NCBI RefSeq assembly: GCF_900188345.1
Contig: NZ_FZOD01000005.1
Span: 1-64,000 of the forward strand
Direction: 5' to 3'
Source: Streptosporangium subroseum
GTDB taxonomy: Bacteria; Actinomycetota; Actinomycetes; Streptosporangiales; Streptosporangiaceae
Length of the DNA stretch: 64,000 bases
This document shows positions 1 through 7,281 of this stretch, piece after piece; position 1 is the first letter of the stretch; the number at the start of each line of letters is the position of its first letter. The position numbers and the translations under genes were made by a program. The notes under the pieces are model-generated. The model was not told the origin of the DNA, made no database searches, and saw nothing but the letters and a program-made list of their open reading frames with translations.

Positions 1-753
1 GTGACCGACGGGTACGGCAACCAGGTCGTGCGGGCCGAGGCGGACGCCGAGGGCGCGGTGATGACCGCTCCGCTGGCGCCCGGCGTCTACACCGTCGTCG
101 TCACCGCGGTCGGCTATTCACCCATCGCCTCGACGGCGATCGCGACCACGTCCGGCACCGCCGAGCTGGGCGTCCTCGTGCTCGCCCGGCAGGGCGGTGT
201 GGAACTGCCGCCGCCCGGCGTGTGGACCATCGATCCCGCTCATTCGAAGGTGGCCGCGACCGCGCAGCACCTCGGGCTGTCCAGCGTGCAGGGAAGGTTC
301 ACCGAGTTCTCCGGCCGGATCGACGTCGGCGCGACCGCCGAGACGTCCAGCGTCGCGGCCGCGATCAACGCGGTGTCGATCACCACGGGCAACGGCACGC
401 GCGACGACCACCTGCGCTCGGCCGACTTCCTCGATGTCGCCACGCATCCGACGATCTTCTACCGGAGCGTCGGGCTGTCCGCGGCGGGTCCGGACCGGTG
501 GACGCTGCGCGGAGAGCTCCACATGGCCGGCATCACCCGGGCGGTGGACCTCGATCTAAGCTATCTCGGCACGAGCCCCGATCCGTGGGGCGGCCTGCGG
601 GCCGCGTTCCGCGCGACCACCGAGCTGCACCGCGAGCACTTCGCGATGAACTACAACCAGGTGGTGCAGGCGGGCATCTCCCTGATCGGAGCCACCTTGA
701 AGGTCGAACTCGACATCCAGGCGGTCCAAGGGGAACTCCCGCCGTCGTCCTGA
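1..753 (+). CDS. YceI family protein, 5' end outside window
   Basis: The visible 250 residues hold the end of a carboxypeptidase-regulatory-like beta-sandwich (about 1-65, ending in a short hydrophobic strand and a PPPG linker), then a complete YceI lipocalin-like domain (about 73-245) that opens with the typical WTIDPAHS motif and contains the family's HPTIFYRS strand. YceI domains bind polyisoprenoid or other amphipathic ligands; in actinobacteria the fusion with a regulatory-like domain is common. The GTG at base 1 is probably internal, because the first domain is incomplete at its N-terminus. A MarR gene follows 65 bases downstream and may be co-transcribed. The true start and any signal peptide lie outside the window. 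Confidence 0.85.
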   Translation: MTDGYGNQVVRAEADAEGAVMTAPLAPGVYTVVVTAVGYSPIASTAIATTSGTAELGVLVLARQGGVELPPPGVWTIDPAHSKVAATAQHLGLSSVQGRFTEFSGRIDVGATAETSSVAAAINAVSITTGNGTRDDHLRSADFLDVATHPTIFYRSVGLSAAGPDRWTLRGELHMAGITRAVDLDLSYLGTSPDPWGGLRAAFRATTELHREHFAMNYNQVVQAGISLIGATLKVELDIQAVQGELPPSS

Positions 754-804
754 CCGTTCACGCGGCCAACCCCAAGAGCCGACGCCGAACCGGCAGGGAG
801 CCGG

Positions 805-812
805 GAAGGAGG
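805..812 (+). promoter_or_regulatory. Shine-Dalgarno fixing the MarR start
   Basis: AAGGAGG lies 6-7 bases before ATG 819. It selects this start over the long upstream open frame, which is only a shadow of the YceI gene. Confidence 0.75.
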
Positions 813-818
813 ATCACG

Positions 819-1301
819 ATGGCCAAGACAGCGGCGACCGCCTCCAGCGAGGAGTTCGAAGCCTACTGCGCGGTCGAGCACCAGCTCGGCGTGCTCTTCC
901 GGCGTTCTCGCGCGCTGTCCGCGGAGATAGGCCGCGTGGTGCACCCCGGGCTGGAGGCCGGTGCCTACAGTCTGCTGGTGCGCATCTGCGAGGTCGCTCC
1001 GGCGCGCTCCACCGACCTGGCCGCCTACTTCGGCGTCGGCAAGGCGACCATCAGCCGTCAGTTGAAGGTGTTGCAGGAGCTGGGGCTGATCGAGCGCGAG
1101 CCCGACCCGGTGGACGGCCGCGCCCACCTGCTGGACCTCACCGACGAGGGGCGGCAACGGCTCGACCGCGCCAGGTCCGGCCGCAGGCAGCGCTTCCACG
1201 CACTCCTGGCCACCTGGCCGACGGAGGACATCCGGCTGGTCGGCAGGATGCTCGCCCGCTTCAACGCCCTCACCGGCGAGCCCGGCGACCCGTACGCCTG
1301 A
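819..1301 (+). CDS. MarR family transcriptional regulator
   Basis: A 160-residue protein with the MarR winged-helix fold. Residues about 60-105 carry the recognition helix (GVGKATISRQLKVLQ) and the wing (EREPDPVDGRAHLLDLTDEG), flanked by dimerisation helices. MarR proteins usually repress nearby efflux, stress or catabolic genes and release DNA when bound by small phenolic-type ligands. The ligand and target cannot be deduced here. The gene is downstream of the YceI gene in the same direction and ends at a strong bidirectional terminator shared with the convergent hexosaminidase gene. Confidence 0.9.
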   Translation: MAKTAATASSEEFEAYCAVEHQLGVLFRRSRALSAEIGRVVHPGLEAGAYSLLVRICEVAPARSTDLAAYFGVGKATISRQLKVLQELGLIEREPDPVDGRAHLLDLTDEGRQRLDRARSGRRQRFHALLATWPTEDIRLVGRMLARFNALTGEPGDPYA

Positions 1302-1322
1302 TGAACGGCCGCCCGTTCCTGA

Positions 1323-1376
1323 CCGGTCACGGCGGCCCTCCCGCATTCGTGAGATCGGGAGGGCCGCCGTGACCGG
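1323..1376. terminator. Bidirectional terminator hairpin
   Basis: Perfect 21-bp inverted repeat (1323-1343 and 1356-1376) with a 12-base loop, between the convergent MarR and hexosaminidase genes. There is no long T-run, as is usual in actinomycetes. Confidence 0.85.
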
Positions 1377-1421
1377 CGTTCACCTGCTGGGCTTAATGCC
1401 TCGGCCGGTCATCTCGTCCGG

Positions 1422-4400
1422 CTATAGCCCGGCGCACTGCCCCGACTTCGGGCCGGACGCGGTATTGGGCCGGCCGTCGTTGCTCGGCGCGGGGGAGTTC
1501 CCCGCGCACGACAGCGGGCCGCCGATGTGGTTACCGGCGACGATCGTCGTCGCCCTGTTGTTCTGCAGGACGAGCGGGCCACTGACCGTCGAGCCGTCGA
1601 TCGTCACCTGACCCGTCACGCCGGTGACCGTCACCGGGCCCTTGATCGTCGCCGGTGCGCAGTCACCCTTGTGGTTGCCGAGCCAGACTCGCGTCCCACC
1701 GTTCAGGGTGGCCGGCCCGGACACCGTGGTGCCGCACAGCAGGACGTCGACGGCGCCGGACGCCGTCAGCGGGCCGCGCACTTCGGATCCGGACGCGTAA
1801 AGCCCGGCACCTGTACGCACGGTCACGGGTCCGGTGATCGTCGCGCCTTCGAGGCACGTGACACCAGAGGAGACGGTCAACGGGCCGGAGAAGGACCCAA
1901 TGATCGTCTTTGTGCAGGACGGGACGCCGGTCGCCGTGAACGGCACGACCCAGGTCTGGTCCTGATAACTGTAGGTGACGGTTCCGTGGTACACCTGGTC
2001 CGCCGGATAGGTGTGGCTCCCGCTGACCGACATCAGGCTTCTACCCTGCCGTTGGCTCACCACGTAATCGCGCCCCGTGACGCCGGCCGGCTCCGTCGGG
2101 GATCCGTCGCCCCAATCGATCACGGCTGTGACATTACCGGGCGGAATCGAGCCGGCGGTCATACGCGTCAAGGGCACGTTGCTCAGGGTCTTGTCCGCGC
2201 CGAAACGGGCGACCGTCCCCATCGCCGCCGTGCCCCAGGTGACCTGGGAGATGGTGCCGAAGTTCACGTTCGCGAACGCCCACCGGGGTCCGGCCACGCT
2301 GAGCCGCTGCCGATACGCGTCGTAGTCCTGGGTGAGCACCTTGGGGGACCAGGCCTTTTCGAGGATTCCGGCCAGCCGCGGGAAGACCATGTACTCGTTC
2401 GTGGCCAGCCCACGCATCTGCTCGCCCCAGATGGGCGCCTCGAGACCGAGGATGTCCTCCGCCTTCGGCCCGCCGTAGGCGGGTTGAGCCCAGACCGACC
2501 GGTACTTCTCGTACACCCATTCCGGGTCCCACGAGTAGGACTGGAGAAGTTCCGTCCGCGGCGTCCTGCCGGGGGAGCCGTCATACCCGAAGTCGAGATA
2601 GGCGTTGTACTCCGGGGTCACGATGACGTCCCGGCCTTGGTTGAACCACTCGGGCTTGATGAGAGCGGGCCCACCGCCGGTGTAGTCGGACCAGTAGTGG
2701 TTGATGGAGGTGGAACCGGGTGCGTATCCTTCCAGCGCCGGATTCCAGCCCATCATCCGCTTGCCGCTGTCGTTGACGATGATCTCCATCTGCCGGATCC
2801 ACCACTTGTAGTCCTCGTGGGGCATCCCGATGGCCTCGTCCCCGCCGATGTGGATGATGGGTGCGGGAGAGATCGCGGCAAGCTGCGCGATCGCGTCTCT
2901 CCAGAACGCGAGGGCCCGCGCACTGGCCGGGTCATTCGGATTGGTGCAGAACCGGTCGGTCTGGGTCTGGCCCTGGCACCCCATGACCGCGCGGCCACCC
3001 AGGGCCGTGACCGCCGCCGTGGCATGGGCCGGGCCCTCCAGTTCGGGGACGATCTCGATGAACCGATCGGCCGCGTACTTGACCAGGCCCTTGAAGTCCT
3101 CTTGCGTGTAGAAACCCGCCAGGCAGCCCGCTCCGTTGCACCCGGTGCCGTCCAGTGCCGGGTAGCCCTTGATCTCAAGGCGCCAGGACTGGCTGTCGCT
3201 CAGGTGCAGGTGCAGTTGGTCGCCCTTCAACGCCGCCAGTTGGTCGATCATGGACCTTATTTCGGCCACCGTCAGGAAGTTACGGGCGGGGTCGAGCTGG
3301 AGACCTCGATGCGCGTAACGGGGGTAGTCCACGACCGTTATGGGCTGTGCCGTCCATGGCCCCACGCCGATGGAAGGCGAGTGGATCGCCGCCGGCAACA
3401 ACTGCCGAAGGCTCTGAACGCCGTTGAACAGGCCGTGCGCGTTCGGGGCCACGACGTTTACGCCCGCACGTGACACCGTGAGGGAGTAACCTTCGGCCGC
3501 GGCGACCGCGTTGCCCTGTGGAAGGCCGGGCACCGGCGCGAGGGTGAGGGCGATATCGGCGGCGGTGGCAGAACCCGTCACCACGGGGAGTTCGTACCCG
3601 GTGGCCGGCCGCAGGTAGCCCGCAAGAACTCCAGCCGTGGCAGCGAGGCCACTGCCGGAGACCACGATCCGGGATTTGGCCGTGAGCTCCCACGGCTGAC
3701 CGGTGCCGGGCGTCTGCTGCACCGGCACGGGAATGATCTGACCCACGACCGGCGCCGGCTTGGGGCCGGACCACACCTCGAACTCGTTGATCGTGTATCC
3801 GGTCGTGGAATTCGTGGACAGGGACTGCATCCGGACGCAGGAGATCGGATCCTTGCGATCGATCACCTGGGAATCCTTGTCGCTCGGATTCACCACGTGG
3901 GCGACCGTCGACCACGTCTGACAGTCGGCGTCCGTGGCGACCTGTAGGTCGTACTCCGTCGGCTTGGCCGGCGACGTCCAGCGGCTGAACACCTCGTAGA
4001 CCGGGGCGGGCTTGGCCAGCTTGACCTGGAACCAGTCCTGAGCCGGGTCATAGCCACCCCCGACCGACGCGTAGTTCGAGGTCCAACCGTTGTGGACGAA
4101 GACGTCGATGGCGTTGGCGGGCGCGTACGTCGCGGCGGGACTGGTCATACGTTGAGACTTGGCGGAGGCGACCACGCCCGGCAGGAGGGCGAGATTGACG
4201 CTCTCGGCCGTGGTGCTCGTCGAAACCGGGAGGGGGACGGTCTGTGATGATGCCGGCGAGGTCGACACCGTGCCGGCCTGCGCGGTGCTCACCATGACAC
4301 CGGTGAGGGAGGTGGCGAGGAGCGCACCGATTGCCAAAGCAGAGACCGCGCGGGCCCGGGGCCGTCGGCTTGCGCCACGGCCCCCTCTCTGCTCGCGCTT

Positions 4401-4424
4401 CGCCGACAGGAACGAGATCTTCAC
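1422..4424 (-). CDS. Secreted GH20 beta-N-acetylhexosaminidase with CBM32, PKD-like domain and C-terminal repeats
   Basis: The 1000-residue enzyme releases terminal N-acetylhexosamine from chitin oligomers, glycans or peptidoglycan outside the cell. A long n-region and hydrophobic core end at an AQA cleavage site near residue 50. A discoidin/CBM32 domain follows (75-219), then a GH20b domain (226-363) and the catalytic barrel (367-718) with the HIGGDEA motif, whose Asp-Glu pair (about 529/530) is the family's catalytic dyad. A PKD-like segment (763-833, VIDWGDGSPTE) precedes about 150 residues of GPLTV/GPVTV repeats (843-993), which look like a right-handed beta-helix. The GTG at 4424 is preferred to ATG 4490 because AAGGAG lies 4 bases before it. 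The three dre-like sites upstream suggest DasR control. Confidence 0.9.
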   Translation of the reverse strand: MKISFLSAKREQRGGRGASRRPRARAVSALAIGALLATSLTGVMVSTAQAGTVSTSPASSQTVPLPVSTSTTAESVNLALLPGVVASAKSQRMTSPAATYAPANAIDVFVHNGWTSNYASVGGGYDPAQDWFQVKLAKPAPVYEVFSRWTSPAKPTEYDLQVATDADCQTWSTVAHVVNPSDKDSQVIDRKDPISCVRMQSLSTNSTTGYTINEFEVWSGPKPAPVVGQIIPVPVQQTPGTGQPWELTAKSRIVVSGSGLAATAGVLAGYLRPATGYELPVVTGSATAADIALTLAPVPGLPQGNAVAAAEGYSLTVSRAGVNVVAPNAHGLFNGVQSLRQLLPAAIHSPSIGVGPWTAQPITVVDYPRYAHRGLQLDPARNFLTVAEIRSMIDQLAALKGDQLHLHLSDSQSWRLEIKGYPALDGTGCNGAGCLAGFYTQEDFKGLVKYAADRFIEIVPELEGPAHATAAVTALGGRAVMGCQGQTQTDRFCTNPNDPASARALAFWRDAIAQLAAISPAPIIHIGGDEAIGMPHEDYKWWIRQMEIIVNDSGKRMMGWNPALEGYAPGSTSINHYWSDYTGGGPALIKPEWFNQGRDVIVTPEYNAYLDFGYDGSPGRTPRTELLQSYSWDPEWVYEKYRSVWAQPAYGGPKAEDILGLEAPIWGEQMRGLATNEYMVFPRLAGILEKAWSPKVLTQDYDAYRQRLSVAGPRWAFANVNFGTISQVTWGTAAMGTVARFGADKTLSNVPLTRMTAGSIPPGNVTAVIDWGDGSPTEPAGVTGRDYVVSQRQGRSLMSVSGSHTYPADQVYHGTVTYSYQDQTWVVPFTATGVPSCTKTIIGSFSGPLTVSSGVTCLEGATITGPVTVRTGAGLYASGSEVRGPLTASGAVDVLLCGTTVSGPATLNGGTRVWLGNHKGDCAPATIKGPVTVTGVTGQVTIDGSTVSGPLVLQNNRATTIVAGNHIGGPLSCAGNSPAPSNDGRPNTASGPKSGQCAGL

Positions 4425-4627
4425 GTCACTCCTTAGATCGGGGTACCGCATACCTCCAGCACGGGCCGCGTTCGGGCATTGATTGGACATGTCCGGCGAA
4501 CCCGCTCGACGCTGCAGCGTCCGTGCAGCTTCCTGATGTGGTGGGGGAGTTCACGCGACCAGGAGGCCGACCGTCCCGGCGATCTTCTTGCTCATCTCGA
4601 TTACCGCCTTGCTATTGGGGGGTGGCT

Positions 4628-4637
4628 GGTCTATACC
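4628..4637. promoter_or_regulatory. dre-like DasR site 1
   Basis: GGTCTATACC, palindromic except at the centre, in context TGGTCTATACCGG. It matches the core of the DasR-responsive element of Streptomyces (TGGTCTAGACCA). Confidence 0.7.
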
Positions 4638-4691
4638 GGTTGGCGGCCATGGGCGGCGGATAGGTCCCTTATGTGGGGGTCTCAGGCTGTT

Positions 4692-4721
4692 AGGGTAAAC
4701 AGAAGTTAAAGTTTTGGTCTA
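4692..4721 (-). promoter_or_regulatory. Candidate hexosaminidase promoter
   Basis: Read on the minus strand, TAGACC (4716-4721) could be a -35 and TACCCT (4692-4697) a -10, with an 18-base spacer. The -35 lies inside dre-like site 2, so a bound repressor would block polymerase. This is inference from motif spacing. Confidence 0.4.
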
Positions 4722-4725
4722 TACC
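4716..4725. promoter_or_regulatory. dre-like DasR site 2
   Basis: A second exact GGTCTATACC, centred 88 bases from site 1 and overlapping the candidate -35 of the hexosaminidase promoter. Confidence 0.7.
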
Positions 4726-4768
4726 GCCATGTATCGGATTCGCAACGACGGGGGTTGTTGTCACAGCC

Positions 4769-4778
4769 GGTCTATACC
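4769..4778. promoter_or_regulatory. dre-like DasR site 3
   Basis: A third exact GGTCTATACC (context CCGGTCTATACCGG, an extended palindrome), centred 53 bases from site 2. Confidence 0.7.
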
Positions 4779-4872
4779 GGGGCGGGTGACGTCGGCGGCA
4801 TCTCGGGAGTGAGCCGGAACCCGATGGGCGGGGTCGTCGACCGGGAGATCAGACGCGGCATATGGTGCGCGG

Positions 4873-5364
4873 ATGCACCCCTCACAGCAGCGCCGGCCAC
4901 CTCGGCAACGGTTCCCGCATTCATCGTCCGGGTGGGGGCCATCATCGCCGCCACCGCGTCGGAAGAGCCGAGGGGTGCGAGCGGCCCTCGCGCTCGGCGT
5001 CGCCCTGGTGGTGATGTTCATGGTCGGGCGGTATCTGGGAGGCCGGCCGACCGTGAAGCCGATCAGTACGGTCGAGCTGCCTGTGGTATCCGAGGTGATT
5101 CCCACCTCCACGATCCCGGAGCCGGACGCGGACCAGGCGGAGGACCTGCTCTACGGGCTGGGGCAGATCGACAGGGAGCTGGGCAGGACGCGCTCAATTG
5201 ATCGAGCACGGAACACCTGCTTGGACATCCTCGCGGAGGAGAAGCGGGCAGCGGTGGTTGAGCGGACTCGTCAACGGTTCGACGGGACAGCGCGGATCAG
5301 CACGGCGGATGCGCGGGCGATCGTGAAGCTCATCGAGGCCGGCGGCTGGTGCCGGAATGCTTAG
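4873..5364 (+). CDS. Membrane-anchored hypothetical protein
   Basis: A 163-residue protein with a basic, proline- and serine-rich N-terminus (1-33), one transmembrane helix (about 35-54), a linker, and a helical extracytoplasmic domain (about 85-160) with two cysteines (in NTCLD and GGWCRN) that could form a disulfide. I do not recognise the family; the helical Cys-bounded domain vaguely resembles small actinobacterial surface proteins such as DUF732, but I would not assign it. The start is supported by a -10-like TATGGT (4861-4866) ending 6 bases before the ATG, which suggests a leaderless transcript. It is divergent from the hexosaminidase gene across the dre-like sites. Confidence 0.6.
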   Translation: MHPSQQRRPPRQRFPHSSSGWGPSSPPPRRKSRGVRAALALGVALVVMFMVGRYLGGRPTVKPISTVELPVVSEVIPTSTIPEPDADQAEDLLYGLGQIDRELGRTRSIDRARNTCLDILAEEKRAAVVERTRQRFDGTARISTADARAIVKLIEAGGWCRNA

Positions 5365-5525
5365 GGGCGCAGCTTGTACAACGGTGTGTGAAGACCGGGC
5401 TGAGTGCGGCGGATATCTGGAGTTGTCAAAGTGAAAGGTGCTCGCGAATTCCAGGTTGGTCACTAAATGCCCCGAGTTGGATTCACGTGGCTACGGTCGA
5501 GGCCCCACCCCAGTGAAGGGCCTCC

Positions 5526-6233
5526 ATGAAACGAAGTGCCAGCGCGTCCCTGCTTGTCCTCGCTCTCACCATCCCCCTGGCGGTATCCGCGCCCGCCGAG
5601 GCCGCCGCCGTGCCGAAGGGTACGAAGAAGGCCACCGTCGTCAAGATCGTGGATGGTGACACGATCGACGTCCGCTTCACGCGGACCGGTCCCATCGTTC
5701 GCGTTGGACTCCTGGAAGTCGATACCCCCGAGCGTGGAAAGTGCTGGTTCAAGACGGCGACGAAGCGCACCGTGGCGCTTCTGCCGGTCGGCAAGACGAC
5801 GTACCTGCTCGCGGACAAGGACCCGAAGGATCGCTACGGCCAGTCCCTGTACTACGCGTGGAACGCCGGCGGCGTGTTCGTCAACCGCAACCTCGTCCGG
5901 TACGGATACGGCAAGGCGACGCTGTACAAGTCAAATGACAAGTACATCAAGGTGATGCGCGCCGAGCAGGTCAAGGCGCAGCGGGAGCGGCTACGTATCT
6001 GGTCCGGCAAGTGTGACGTCGTCGGTGCCTCGACCCCGCGGCCCACCTCGACTCCGACTCCGACTCCGACTCCGGCTCCGAGCCCTGACCCGCCGTCGGG
6101 TGGGAACGATCCACGTTTCCCGACGTGTGGGGCAGCGAACGACGCCGGCTATGGGCCGTACCGGCGCGGAACCGACGCCGAGTATGGCTGGTACCAGGAC
6201 CGCGACGGCGACGGGATCGTCTGCGAGCGTTGA
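5526..6233 (+). CDS. Secreted thermonuclease (SNase) with excalibur domain
   Basis: A 235-residue secreted nuclease. A signal peptide (1-27, ending AEA) precedes an SNase OB-fold domain (about 34-160). The catalytic motif IVRVGLLEVDTPE provides the Arg and Glu of the family, and VDGDTIDV the calcium-binding Asp. A Thr-Pro repeat linker, encoded by four tandem ACTCCG hexamers (6051-6074), leads to a C-terminal excalibur domain (about 198-235) with the DRDGDGIVCE calcium loop. Such enzymes degrade extracellular DNA and RNA. A strong terminator follows immediately, so the gene is probably monocistronic. Confidence 0.92.
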   Translation: MKRSASASLLVLALTIPLAVSAPAEAAAVPKGTKKATVVKIVDGDTIDVRFTRTGPIVRVGLLEVDTPERGKCWFKTATKRTVALLPVGKTTYLLADKDPKDRYGQSLYYAWNAGGVFVNRNLVRYGYGKATLYKSNDKYIKVMRAEQVKAQRERLRIWSGKCDVVGASTPRPTSTPTPTPTPAPSPDPPSGGNDPRFPTCGAANDAGYGPYRRGTDAEYGWYQDRDGDGIVCER

Positions 6234-6240
6234 TCTCGGC

Positions 6241-6269
6241 GACCGAGAGGCCTCCGTGGCCTCTCGGTC
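6241..6269 (+). terminator. Terminator after thermonuclease gene
   Basis: Perfect 12-bp stem (6241-6252 with 6258-6269), 5-base loop, 8 bases after the stop codon. Confidence 0.85.
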
Positions 6270-6340
6270 TTCGGGCCCTTGAGTTCCAGAGGTCGTCGCC
6301 CCTGGAACTTCGAGTACGCGCCTCCCGGCGCCAGAGTGAA

Positions 6341-6360
6341 GGTAAACCGATCTGTTTCCA
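6341..6360. promoter_or_regulatory. Operator of the TetR regulator (own promoter)
   Basis: GGTAAACCGATCTGTTTCCA. Its reverse complement, GGAAACAGATCGGTTTACC, nearly matches the sites at 7109 and 7140. It overlaps the expected -35 region (6355-6360) of a promoter with -10 TAGACT (6378-6383), suggesting autorepression. Confidence 0.65.
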
Positions 6361-6390
6361 TTGTTCGATCGGAGACCTAGACTCTTTGGC

Positions 6391-6966
6391 GTGTCCACAG
6401 AAACCAGGCCCGACAAGGTCCGCGATCGGATCCTCAAGACCGCGGGCGAGCTGTTCTACTGCGAGGGAATCAACGCGACCGGTGTCGACCGGATCAGCGA
6501 GGCCGCCGGGGTGTCCAAGCGAAGCCTCTACCAGCGCTTCGCCAGTAAGGACGAGCTCGTGGTCGCCTACCTGGTCGCCGCCGGCGCCGCGTACCTGGAC
6601 GGCGTCGTGCCGTCGGAGGATGACGAGCGGACTCCTCGCGACCGGATGCTCGCGGTCTTCTCCGGGCTCCAGAACAAGTCCTTCGAGACGGACTTCCGCG
6701 GTTGTCCCTGTATCAACGCGGCGGCGGAGCTGGCGGACGCGGCGCATCCGGCCCGGGCGACGGCGGTGGAGAACAAGCTGCTGCTGCAGGGGTTCTTCGC
6801 GCGTCAGGCCGCTCTTGCCGGAGCTCTCGATCCACATGGCCTCGCCCAGCAGCTCATGATGGTTTTTGACGGTGGCATGTCCTATGCCCTCGTGCACGAC
6901 ACCACCATTCCCGGCAGCTGCCACGCTGCCGCCCAGGCGCTCATCGAGGCCCAGCTGCCGCGCTGA
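6391..6966 (+). CDS. TetR/AcrR family regulator
   Basis: A 191-residue TetR-type regulator. The N-terminal HTH (about 8-55) includes the recognition segment ISEAAGVSKRSLYQRF. The C-terminal ligand domain has the CPCIN motif found in a subgroup of TetR proteins that control oxidoreductase and quinone-stress genes. The GTG at 6391 is chosen because TAGACT (6378-6383) ends 7 bases before it, giving a leaderless transcript; the longer TTG start at 6361 would lie upstream of that -10. The same operator motif before this gene and before the following oxidoreductase suggests that it represses both. Several Cys residues could sense thiol-reactive compounds; this is inference. Confidence 0.9.
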   Translation: MSTETRPDKVRDRILKTAGELFYCEGINATGVDRISEAAGVSKRSLYQRFASKDELVVAYLVAAGAAYLDGVVPSEDDERTPRDRMLAVFSGLQNKSFETDFRGCPCINAAAELADAAHPARATAVENKLLLQGFFARQAALAGALDPHGLAQQLMMVFDGGMSYALVHDTTIPGSCHAAAQALIEAQLPR

Positions 6967-6992
6967 AGGCCGGCTCCCCGGCCGTCGCATCC

Positions 6993-7025
6993 CCTCCTGA
7001 ACCCTGAAGGTTCAGGAGGGTTTTT
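6993..7025 (+). terminator. Rho-independent terminator after TetR gene
   Basis: Perfect 11-bp stem (6993-7003 with 7009-7019), 5-base loop, followed by GTTTTTC. This is one of the few classical T-run terminators in the window. Confidence 0.9.
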
Positions 7026-7108
7026 CTTGCCCTGACCCTGGTTCTCCGGCCCGCCTCCAGTGTTTCGGCGGCGGGCCGCCAGCTGGCGTCCCTCTCCGGC
7101 TTGTTTGA

Positions 7109-7127
7109 GGAAACAGATCGGTGTACC
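7109..7127. promoter_or_regulatory. TetR operator, distal copy
   Basis: GGAAACAGATCGGTGTACC, 17 of 19 positions shared with the reverse complement of the site before the TetR gene. Confidence 0.6.
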
Positions 7128-7136
7128 TTGACCGAG

Positions 7137-7160
7137 CGAGGAAACAGATCTGTTTCCTCG
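7137..7160. promoter_or_regulatory. TetR operator, perfect 24-bp palindrome
   Basis: CGAGGAAACAGA followed directly by its exact reverse complement (7149-7160). It lies 12 bp downstream of the distal copy and about 120 bp before the oxidoreductase start. Confidence 0.75.
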
Positions 7161-7281
7161 CGTTCGTGAGAGAACACTCTCCGACGAGGTCAACGACTTC
7201 CTGGGGCACTGACCCTTCGTAAGCGGTCTCAACCGATGGGACCGGACACCTGCTTTCTGCGAGATCTGAGGAAAGACGCAC

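Larger units (their letters stand above)
4425..4872. other. Gene-free regulatory region upstream of hexosaminidase
   Basis: The 448 bases between the divergent hexosaminidase gene and a hypothetical gene contain no convincing ORF. They are more AT-rich than the flanks and hold three copies of GGTCTATACC plus candidate promoters for both directions. Confidence 0.7.

Noticed and set aside
222..818. Long open frame running into the MarR gene
   Set aside because: It is a shifted-frame shadow of the YceI gene; the ribosome site at 805 sets the true MarR start at 819.
1527..3473. 648-codon open frame opposite the hexosaminidase gene
   Set aside because: Composition is Arg/His/Asp-rich as expected of an antisense frame in GC-rich DNA, no domain is visible, and the opposite strand encodes a complete GH20 enzyme.
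6051..6074. Four tandem ACTCCG hexamers as a phase-variation tract
   Set aside because: The unit is 6 bp and in frame, so copy changes would alter only linker length of the thermonuclease, not expression.
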